A stretch of 64,000 nucleotides of DNA from Cucumis sativus (lineage: Eukaryota; Streptophyta; Magnoliopsida; Cucurbitales; Cucurbitaceae), in contig NC_026659.2 of NCBI RefSeq assembly GCF_000004075.3, positions 20,106,272 through 20,170,271 of the forward strand, in the 5' to 3' direction. The position numbers were made by a program, and so were the translations under genes. Within the stretch, counting starts at the first letter, position 1. Every line of letters starts with the position of its first letter. The notes beneath the pieces were generated by a model. The model was not told the origin of the DNA, ran no database searches, and saw nothing but the letters and a program-made list of their open reading frames with translations. Below, piece after piece: positions 51,950-64,000 of the stretch.

Positions 51950-53300
51950 GAGTTTACTAGAAGACAAACCACATGATTCCCAAATGTGTTGAGTCGTCGA
52001 TCATAACAGAGACATTACTATGTTTAATTTCATTACAATACTTTTTTGTTAGAGAGAAATTGTATATAGTTAATAAATTTACTGAAAATGCAATATGTGG
52101 TATTATATTATTAGCAAGATACATAAATGCATCAATTGCACTAAGATATGGTACTTATGGACCAAAAAGTTATTTATTATCATCTCAAGGTCGAAATATA
52201 TCTTTCTTCACATCTAGTGATCAATGCCCTTTGCATTAGAATTTTCAATAGATGTGTTTTATCCATATAAAATCTATTCAAAGTTTTTTTTCTGTATAAG
52301 TTGATTGATGAACAAATATCTCATCTACTAGATGTTCAATTTGTAAACCAAGGCAAAATTTTGTTTTTCAAGGTATTTCATTTCAAATTTTTTTCTTAAG
52401 ATACTCTATTTCCTTTTAAAGCTCTTCGGAAGTTTCAATTAATTTTTAAATCATCAACATACATAATTATGATTGCAAATCTCGATTGTGATTTTTTATA
52501 AAAATGCATAGACATATTGGTGGATTCTTTTGATATCTTTCTTTTAACAAATATTCACTCAGACAATTGTATCACATTAGTGCGGATCATTTCAATTGAT
52601 ATGATGATCTCTGTAACTTTATTAAATATAGTTTCTAGGAACTTGATTTATATGTTTTAGGTATCTTAAATCCTTCTGGGACTTTCATATAAATATCATT
52701 ATCAAGAGATCCATATAAATATGTTATGACTACATCTATAAGATGTATGTCCAGATTTTCATACACAGCCATACCGATTAAAAATCTTAATGTGATTGCA
52801 TCCACCACCAGATAATATGTCTCCTTATAATCAATACTAGGTCTTTATGAAAAACCTTGTGCAACTAACCTTGCTTTATATCTTTATGATCTCATTATCT
52901 TCATTTTTTTTTCTCACAAATAACATCTATATCCTACAGGTTTGACACTTTCTGGTGTTTGGACTATTGATCCAAAAACTTGACATTTTGGAAATGAATT
53001 TAATTCTACCTAAATTGCTTCTTTCCACAAAGACCAATATTTTCTCCATCGACATTTTTCAACAGATTTTGGTTCAGAATCTTCACTTTCTAATATAATA
53101 TCAAGAGCAACATTATATGCAAAAATGTTGTTAACAATTACATTAGTTCGTTTCCATCTTTTTCTTGTCATGACATAGTTTATCGAGATTTCACTATTAT
53201 CCTTAGTTGTTTTATTTTCTTCGACATTTTGTCAAAAGTCAAAATTTGAATTTCTTCTAGAACGTGCATATCTTTAATCGAGTTATTGACTGAATTTCTT
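51950..53300 (-). pseudogene. Degenerate Ty1/copia pol fragment
   Basis: The minus strand reads 'KRTNVIVNNIFAYNVALDI' (about 53155-53100) and 'SVEKCRWRKYWSLWKEAI' (about 53065-53010). It continues with 'YKARLVAQGFS' then 'SIDYKETYYLVVDAIT' (about 52875-52795), 'MAVYENLDIHLIDVVITYLYG', an intact-looking YVDD (IIIMYVDDLKI, about 52475-52443) and 'PYLSAIDALMYLANNIIPHIAFSVNLL' (about 52160-52080). Stops and frameshifts are frequent. It belongs to a different copia group from the element in IPK. No LTRs were identified. Confidence 0.87.
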
Positions 53301-53453
53301 TTTTAAGAATTTTTAACTTTGGAACCTACTTGTCTATCACACTTCTGACGTGTTCCAAATTCATTAATGACAACATGTTGGATTGCCATATCAATCTTTG
53401 ATAGGATATTTGCAATTACTATATGTTATTTAGTTATTTTCTTTGCATCTACA

Positions 53454-53597
53454 AATGCATTAAGTAACTGATTTATTATATTTTGCAAATAAATTATTTT
53501 CTGAACCTCAAGTTCACATTGAAATATGCATTAAGTAACTGATTTATTATATTTTGCAAATAAATTAATTTCTGAACCTCACGTTCACGTTAAAATG
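53454..53597. repeat. 71-bp tandem duplication
   Basis: Two copies of a unit starting TGCATTAAGTAACTGATTTA repeat at 71 bp (starts at 53456 and 53527), with a few mismatches in the second. Confidence 0.85.
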
Positions 53598-53808
53598 TAC
53601 GATGATTTATATGAGAAAATAACACACATAATTTCATTGGAGAGAGAAAAATAAATGAAAACAACTGTATTTTGATAATTAATTTTAAAAAAAGTGCAAT
53701 TATTGATATAATTTTTCCGATTTTCATATTTGTTTTGTTTGAAACAAAAAAAAACATGATTTGGGATGCTGTAGAAACTTTATAACGAGAGGGTGAGGGT
53801 GAGGGTGA

Positions 53809-57407
<3,599 letters not shown>

Positions 57408-58088
57408 TTTGTATTGAACCCATCACTGCAAAACTTGGTTTTTGATCATGTTTGATGTGTACTCTCATTTTCGTGAGCTTTATTTTGTTTGAAGAAGGTT
57501 GTCTTTCAAATCCATCTCAACCTCATTAGAGGAGCTGAGCTAAAATGTGTGTTTTTATTATTGAGTTTTTACTCAAATATTAGCTTTCGGATGTCTTTTG
57601 TATATATGTTTGGAATAAAATAAAAAGAATTATATATTGTGGTCATCATAATGTATATTTCCACGTTGTGTCCTTCAGAATTTATCAACATAATTTATGA
57701 ACATAATGTTAGCTTAGCTTATAAAATCAATTAGAGAAGTTAGCTTATATGGATTTCTAAAGGTCGTAAACAACTAGAGAAGTAAGCTGGGGTTTTTTCT
57801 TAGATCAAAGCGGAAAGAAAAAGGCATTGTCCGCTTAAACTTCGCTGACTTCGACTAATTCCAACATAGCCTTTTCTTCTTGTTAACCTCACTCCAAAAG
57901 ATCACCTTATGACTTCTTGTATTTGATTGATTATGAAATTACTCGATGAAGAAACAATTCCCAATCACCAAAGGGTTCTTAAAGTAAAAAAACTACAAAA
58001 TCATTAAAAAGAAAAGCAATGGGCGCTTTCAAATGTAGCATTGACAAGTAAATACAACATCTGAATATAGCATAATCTGAACAAATTA
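57408..58088. other. Downstream of the reductase gene, no recognised gene
   Basis: This is probably the 3' UTR of the reductase followed by intergenic DNA. A candidate polyadenylation region has AATAAAATAAAAAG near 57614. Nothing else was recognised. Confidence 0.4.
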
Positions 58089-58570
58089 AATATTGTGATA
58101 TTAAGCCAGTGGAATTTAACATTAAAAATGTTGATATGCAAGTTTTAAACCTACTTATGCAGCCATTAGAAGCAGCTTTGAAAGTTAATGATTCATCCTG
58201 GAAGAAACAATCTAGCAGCGCAGCTCCAGATGAAGCTTCACGTCTTAGAGTAGACTTATCAACTTCGTACAAACCAAGAATCTATCCCAAAAGAAACAAA
58301 ATAATCCTTTAACTTCAATAAGAATGAACAGAAAAAAGGGCATAAGTTTGCAATAAATAAACATCCAACATCAAGACGAACCCTTACAGAAATTAGGAGA
58401 TTTTTCGAATGGGGGTAAATTGAAGTCTAGAAACGGCATCTTGGATTGGAATTTGAAAATCCAGCAAAACCCTGTTGGATTCCATGCCCAGGGATGGAGC
58501 TTCGACCATCAAATCAAATTAAAATAGGCGGGAACCGAAGTCTTGTAAGAAAATTTGAGTACCGAAACGA
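58089..58570 (-). pseudogene. BUB3.3 5' pseudogene fragment, copy 2
   Basis: The segment parallels 49529-49960. An exon-2-like block (58279 to about 58149) reads 'ALLDCFFQDESLTF' without stops. An exon-1-like block begins at an ATG at 58485 and follows the parent ([23 protein letters not shown]). It then loses the [12 protein letters not shown] region and ends in a stop. Exons 3-8 are absent. It sits head-to-head with tRNA-Trp copy 2, as in the parent. Confidence 0.92.
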
Positions 58571-58622
58571 TCAAAGATATAATGATTATATCTTTAGTTT
58601 TATATTATCTAACATATCAAGT

Positions 58623-58694
58623 GGATCCGTGGCGCAATGGTAGCGCGTCTGACTCCAGATCAGAAGGTTGCGTGTTCGATTCACGTCGGGTTCA
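58623..58694 (+). tRNA. tRNA-Trp (anticodon CCA), copy 2
   Basis: This is identical over 72 nt to the copy at 50043. A CAA motif precedes it (ATATCAAGT), and a run of nine or more T follows at 58703. Both flanks of the upstream side are shared with the parent locus. Confidence 0.97.
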
Positions 58695-59046
58695 AATCTC
58701 ACTTTTTTTTTCCATTGTATTCCGGAAGTAAGACGCTAACTGCATACGATACCGGAGTCTTGAAAAGATGACGTTTGTATTACTTTTTCTTTATCTTTGC
58801 CCTTTTTATTTTTTCTTCTTCTTAATTTAGAGTTACATTTATATTGATTTTAAGAATACAGTAGAAATTGTATATGAAAATTAAAAGGACAAATGATGAT
58901 ATCTATTTGTAGATAGTGATATTTCATACATACAATATAAATCACCCAAATGCAAAAGAATATATCGCTTCATTTCATTATATGACCATTTTGACTCAAA
59001 CAACTGTAATGAGACAAAGAAGATAGTTATCCGATCAAATATATAT
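58695..59046. other. Spacer between tRNA-Trp copy 2 and the CACTA element
   Basis: AT-rich DNA with no recognised feature. Confidence 0.4.
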
Positions 59047-59811
59047 CACTACAAGAAATTGAGAGTTTTTCGATCGCATCGGTAGAAGACGCTGTTTCCC
59101 GACACCACGTGGATCACGTTGGGGGAAGGTCTTTCCTCCGACGCATGAATATGAGCGTCATAATTTTCCTGCCCTTCCTCTGACGTGGTGCTCGATACGT
59201 CAGGCAATGGTCCCTATTCTCGACAGACACCATGTCGCATCGGAAGATGGTGGACAATTAAATGTATCGTTGGACCTTCCTCCAACGTGGTGACAAGTGC
59301 ATCAGACAATGGACCACTATTCCCGACGTCTACAGTGTCGCGTCGGAGGAAAGGCGGATAATTAATGAGTATCATTTGGTTTTCCTCTGACGATGTGTCA
59401 GTCATGTCGAAAATAGGTCAGGGATTCTCGACATGTCACTTATGGCGTCGAGAATAGGTTTGGGATTCCGAATGTGTCACTAAATGTGTTGGAAATACCT
59501 AACTATTTCTGACGTTTTCGATGTGCGTCGAGAATTCTCCGTCTTTTTAATCCATTCTTTACCGAGTGGAAACAAAAAAGAGAAAGAAAAGAGAAAGAAA
59601 AGAGAGAGAAAAGAAAAAGAAAATAAAGATCGAGGGGGAGAGGGAGAGGGAGATCGTGAAGTCATCGTCGTTGCCACTTCCATCATCATTGCATATCGAT
59701 ATACCTTTTTTGATGCGGTTTTTGTTTTATTTACCTAACAAATTAGGATTTTGAATTAGTTTTTATTTTAGGAATTGGATTTTGAATTATGTTTTAGTTT
59801 TTTTGAAATTT

Positions 59812-60120
59812 ATGAATTGGGTGTTGCATATTTTTATTGAACTTTATGAATTGGGTGTTGCATAATTTTATTGGAATTTTTGAATTGGGTGTTGTATATT
59901 TTTATTTTAGAAATTGGATTGTGTGAATTGGACGTTTGATTAATGTAAATAATTGTTAATCTAATTGTAAGTTTGTTAATGTATATATGAATTAATAAAT
60001 AATGTATAAATAAATAAATGTACAAATATTTATGGTAAGTTTGTTAATTTATAAGGTTAGTTTGTTAATATATAAATATTTATTGTAAGTTTGTTAATGT
60101 ACAAGGTTAACTTGTTCTAG
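59812..60120. repeat. Short tandem repeats inside the CACTA element
   Basis: TGAATTGGGTGTTGCATA-type units of about 45 bp repeat three times (59812-59905). GTAAGTTTGTTAAT-type units of about 40 bp follow to 60120. Confidence 0.7.
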
Positions 60121-60499
60121 ATTGAGTGTTTGATTAATGTAAATAGAACAAATGTATGAATAAAATAGAGTGTTTTATGAAATTCAAATGTATGAATTAT
60201 GTTTTGGTTCTGCCAGTAGATATAGTATTTGGTTAGTTTGTTTGTTCTGGCAATCCTGTAGTTATGGTAGCATTTCGCAGTTTGAACTTAGCTTTCAAAT
60301 AAAAGAGAGGAATGATTTTCCATAACTTATTTCAGGAAGTAATTAAATTTAGGGTTTGATATGGATCAATAATATATAGGACTAATGATTAGACAGTTTC
60401 ATGTTTTAGGTATTTAACGACAGATAAGAGTTGAATGAAACTTAGGAAATAAGTTATTGGTGGAGTATAAGGATGGTGTATCTTAATTTTTAGAGATTG

Positions 60500-60770
60500 T
60501 CAAGTTGCACGTCGATGCTTACGGACGAATAAGGTGTCTATGTAAGAGATGTATGAACTCAAACTGGTATTCATTAGAAGGTGTAGAGCGACATCTATTG
60601 ACCATCAGAATATCCCCTCCTATACAAAATGGTTGTATCATGGAGATATAGTGAACTTACATAGAGTTGTTGAAAGGTTTGATGGAAGAACTAGTAGTAA
60701 CCCTTTTGATGAAGGAACTAGTAGTAACCCTATTGATGAAGGAACTAGTAGTAACTCTTTTGATGAATAA
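60500..60770 (+). pseudogene. CACTA transposase-associated domain remnant
   Basis: One frame reads 'RCLCKRCMNSNWYSLEGVERHLL' (about 60530-60600), with the Cys-x2-Cys and W-x3-E-x2-x-HL pattern of the transposase-associated domain (Pfam Transpos_assoc). A second frame continues with 'SYTKWLYHGD', so one frameshift is present. The end carries a 27-bp tandem repeat (60681-60761) coding three TSSNP-type nonapeptides before a stop. Confidence 0.8.
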
Positions 60771-60984
60771 GATGGAATGTTTAATATGCTTAACGATTTA
60801 CAAGCTCCGATTGAAAACGAATGAGAAATAGAAGCTCTGATTGGTGTAGATGTCTTTGGACTGATGTTGGGAAAGAATACATTGAGGTCACCAAGGGTGA
60901 TCTGCAGGTAAATTCAAAAGTGCATTAGTTTATCTGTAGAGACATACACATCATTATATAAAGAAAACTAACGTGTGAATTTAA

Positions 60985-61815
60985 CACTTTTTCGTGCTTG
61001 ATTTCAACTATCAAGCACTTATTAGATTTGTTGAGCAAATGCTTACATCTTTTAAAGAGTTCAGGGATGACTGTCACCGACATTTCAAACAATACAGCGA
61101 CCCAGAACAGGAACATGCCAACCGACCTAACATATTGGTGGGACGTATTGAAGATTGACACTTCCTCTGCGATCACTACATGAGCCGTGCATTTCAGGTG
61201 AGATTTACAAATTCCAGTGATATATGTTATTTTACTTAATTTTCTTATCAGGCGTGTGTACTCTTAACAAATATATTTTCATGCAGGAGTAATCACAGAC
61301 GAACAAGACTGTTAGGCAGAAGCAACCTTACTGTCATAGTAGTGGGTCGAAGTCGTTTCTACAACGACAACATGACCTTGTTGAAGAACGAGGTATACCA
61401 GTCGACCGACTTGAATTATTCAGAGAAACACACGCTCGAAGTGGAGAATTCATTTCACCTGTAGCTGCGAATGTGCATGTTAGTTTGAACTTGATTTTGT
61501 CCAAATTATGTACTTAACCCTTCTCTAATTCATAACTTGCATAAAAATTTATTTCTTGTAGAGTCAAATGTTGGCACTTCAGTCCTAGTTTACCCAAGAG
61601 GGTTCTCAGCCACTCTCTAATGATGATATTTGCAAGATTGTTTTGGGTAAGCATCCAGGCTACTCAAAAGGTCTTGGTTGGGGACCCAGGCCCAAGTCCC
61701 GCAAAAGTTCAAGTAGCAGTTCTTCGACCACTTCTTTACATTCTACGGCGGTCGAAGAAGATAATGCAATCCTCATTGAGCAACAACGACTAGAGATTCA
61801 AGAAACTAGATGCAA
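60985..61815 (+). pseudogene. CACTA-type plant transposase C-terminal domain (Transposase_24-like)
   Basis: Exon-like block one reads 'LIRFVEQMLTSFKEFRDD' and 'HFLCDHYMSRAFQ' and ends at a GT donor (about 61197). Block two starts after GCAG at 61286 and reads 'GSKSFLQRQHDLVEERG', 'LELFRETHARSG' and then, after a second intron, 'GKHPGYSKGLGWGPRPK'. Three stops interrupt it: TGA at the expected Trp before HFLCDH, TAA where Gln is expected before SQTNK, and TAG before FTQEG. The element cannot make this protein. Confidence 0.82.
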
Positions 61816-62440
61816 CGTTTGATCATAATATCTAATATGGATTACACTATCATCGTACTAATTTTCAAGAGTCTCAGATATCCCAGATTGCGATTCATAC
61901 CTAAAAAAAAGTAGTATCCAACCCTCAAACAATGCTGCAAACATGAAACATAAGTTTTCTTAGCCAAACAGAAAGGTAAATCAACAGGGCAGGTAATGGA
62001 ATAGCAATGAAATTAATTTTTTTTAGAAACTAAAATCAAGTAACAGCCCCTAAAATACTAATAATTTTTCTGTTTTAGAGGTAGACTCAAAATATAACAC
62101 AATTTTTAATATTAAACAAATAAAATGTATATACAGCATTCCAGATATAGATGAAGCATCCTCCTGTTAGAAAATGAACCAAACAAAAAAGAAACAAGTC
62201 TTAGTGTACAATCATCAACATCATGCAAGCAAAGAATCTGTCTCAAAGGAAACAAAGCCCTAGAAGAAACTAGGAGATTGATTATTCGTAATTGAAGTCT
62301 AGAAACGGCGGCGTCTTGGATTGAGATTTGAAAATCCAGCAAAACCCTGTTGGATTCCATATCCAGGGATGGAGCTTCGACCATCAAATCAAAAGACGCG
62401 GGAACCCAAGATATACAAGAAAATTTGAGTACCCAAACGT
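61815..62440 (-). pseudogene. BUB3.3 5' pseudogene fragment, copy 3
   Basis: The segment parallels 48788-49960 in order and orientation. An exon-3-like piece (61815-61902), part of intron 2 (about 61903-62190), a piece of exon 2 (about 62195-62240) and exon 1 (ATG at 62360, [12 protein letters not shown]) can be seen. An extra GCG codon and deletions break the frame. It lies head-to-head with tRNA-Trp copy 3 and abuts CACTA sequence on its left. Confidence 0.9.
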
Positions 62441-62489
62441 TCAAAGTTAAATTATTAATATCAGCTTTGCATGCTAAAGAACATCGTAT

Positions 62490-62561
62490 GGATCCGTGGC
62501 GCAATGGTAGCGCGTCTGACTCCAGATCAGAAGGTTGCGTGTTCGATTCACGTCGGGTTCA
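62490..62561 (+). tRNA. tRNA-Trp (anticodon CCA), copy 3
   Basis: This is identical over 72 nt to copies 1 and 2. The base block before it differs (ACATCGTAT, without the CAAGT of the other two). The first downstream T-run is only four long (ACTTTTCAC), so expression may be weaker than for the other two copies. Confidence 0.96.
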
Positions 62562-64000
62562 CTTTTCACTTTTATTTCATGATTTCTTATATATGAATAA
62601 ACTTATTCGATTGTTGTACCTTTTAATAGCTACGCTGTATAAAACTACATTTACTTCTTTACTAAAATTAGTTGAAAAATAAACTATTATTAATTTATTT
62701 ATGAATTATGATTTATGATTTTATCAAACTAGAGAATTAAATTTTAATTATAAACCTTATAGACTAAGTTATGTCCTTTTAAAAACTAAATTTGCAATAT
62801 AACTTAAAATTTTAAATAATTCTTATTTTGTATTATTATATAATTTATAACACATTGCATAATACATATTATATTAAAAATGACATATTTTATTTCTAAA
62901 TTTATTTAATATGACTCTACTTTTAATATGTAAATTTCAAATTTTGGATACAATATGAACTCATTTTAAATCTTACTTTTGTATTTAATATAAGTTAGAT
63001 AAGAAGCGAGAAAGACTCCTTCATCTAAACCTAGACAAGGAATCTCCTTCTACAAACTTCTAAATAAAACTCTTACGGAGGACTCCTTCGTCTGTAATAA
63101 TCAGCCTAAAAAACTCCTATGGAGAGGCCGGATCCTTAGATCAAATCTGTTTGATAACTCTCCATCTCAATGGGTTCTTCATAGTAGAGATAGGTCGAAT
63201 GGGGCAGTGGAGTCCTACCTCACCAAAGCAAAAAATAAAGGTTTTGTGTAAGAAAGAGATAACTCGACCATCAATCCTTTTCCTTCTTGTTTGAGATTTT
63301 TTTCGTTCAAGAACCTTTGCTGTAAAGTGTTGCTACGTTGTCTGGTACACTGTTAATTCGTGAATATGTCATGTTAGGCTCTAACTATGCAACTAGAGTC
63401 GGCGACTAGGATAAGGTCGTACGATAAAAGGGGCATGATCCTACTTATGCATTGCTAACTTCATTAACTCAACATTTTAGTACATGTTTTTTTCTTTCTA
63501 TTGTCCAATTGCAAGTGAAGAGAGAAGTTTCTTGGGTAAGGTAGAGTCGAATACAGAGAATTTGTGATCCTAAAGGGTCAATCATGTGTTCTAACCTCAT
63601 GCGGTATCTATACAATATCATGATATGCACACAATATATTTTTATCCTATGTATTTACACTAATTAAGTGCAAGGGAGTAGCAAGATGAGGATGACAATG
63701 AAATGAAATGGAATGTGAACTCAAGTATTAGGCGATGAGATGCAAGAATATTTAACTAATTACTTGTAAAGCAAGAATAATTGACGCATCAGGGCCATAC
63801 AAAGCATTTATTAATTTTAAATTTAAGGAGATTATCCTCTTGGTGCTTTCACCATACTTACTCACCTTTCGAGATCCAAATACTTAGATTTAAGAGATTA
63901 TTTGTACATAATCTTTATGACTTAATCATAAGCAACCCATCCTAAATTAAGACGAGCAACCTCTTGATGCCTTCTCAGAACATACTTGCATTTCTGATAT
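62562..64000. other. AT-rich right end, no recognised gene
   Basis: Very AT-rich DNA runs to about 62990, followed by moderately GC sequence. Around 63525-63560 'CTTGGGTAAGGTAGAGTCGAA' resembles 7150-7200, suggesting a shared dispersed repeat. No exon or transposon protein was recognised. Confidence 0.4.

Larger units (their letters stand above)
50311..51950. other. AT-rich region, no recognised gene
   Basis: The region includes palindromic CGTGTA/GATCATGTA units (50440-50600) like those at 5105-6175. Two tandem repeat blocks inside it are listed separately. No exon was recognised. Confidence 0.5.
59047..61815 (+). mobile_element. CACTA (En/Spm) transposon, truncated at the right
   Basis: The left end begins with the classic terminal repeat CACTACAAGAAA at 59047. 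About 450 bp of subterminal repeats of the TCCGACG / CGTCGGA / TCTCGACA kind follow (59060-59530). Inside are an N-terminal transposase-associated domain and a C-terminal plant transposase domain, but no tnp2 catalytic core. No right terminal repeat (TTTCTTGTAGTG) was found. Similarity to BUB3.3 begins at about 61815, so the right end is probably lost at that junction. Confidence 0.87.

Noticed and set aside
61545..61562. TTTCTTGTAGAG as the right terminal repeat of the CACTA element
   Set aside because: It differs from TTTCTTGTAGTG at the end and works as a splice acceptor inside the transposase frame, which continues past it.

Overview
The window is plant nuclear DNA, most likely from a eudicot. 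It is AT-rich, its protein-coding genes are split into small GT-AG exons matching plant families, and it is crowded with LINE, Ty1/copia, Ty3/gypsy, CACTA and hAT-type debris. A cucurbit is my guess from the look of the CACTA protein and LINE tails; the sequence alone does not prove it. All gene models come from reading exons by eye and checking splice sites and phase.

Four protein-coding genes were recognised. (1) Minus strand, 3986-4506: the first two exons of a p24-family cargo receptor, whose remaining exons are not visible and probably lie beyond position 1. (2) Minus strand, 9121-35457: a complete 12-exon isopentenyl phosphate kinase (IPK). It has 963 bp of coding sequence in 26.3 kb because introns 3, 4, 6 and 10 are filled with transposons. 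These include an almost complete copia element, an oppositely oriented solo LTR of the same family, three LINE fragments and a miniature LTR element carrying an antisense captured gene piece. (3) Minus strand, 40307-49921: an 8-exon BUB3.3-like WD40 gene with a GC-AG intron, two solo LTRs and a LINE/gypsy chimera in its introns. (4) Plus strand, 53851-57407: a 5-exon 2-alkenal reductase-like gene whose last exon carries a frameshift.

A tRNA-Trp(CCA) gene sits head-to-head with BUB3.3, 121 bp from its ATG. This head-to-head unit (BUB3.3 5' end plus tRNA) occurs twice more, at about 58.09-58.70 kb and 61.82-62.56 kb. The BUB3.3 parts there are decayed, but all three tRNA genes are identical over 72 nt. 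The third copy abuts a truncated CACTA transposon (59047 to about 61815).

The remaining sequence is LINE remains (1-1440), a hAT-like MITE with a perfect 8-bp target duplication inside a palindrome-rich repeat (5105-6175), minisatellites, a degenerate copia fragment (51.95-53.25 kb) and AT-rich DNA without recognised genes. No prokaryotic system, CRISPR array or clearly new enzymatic system was seen. The most unusual biology is the transposon architecture around IPK exon 4, the gene-capturing miniature LTR element, and the repeated BUB3.3/tRNA-Trp unit.
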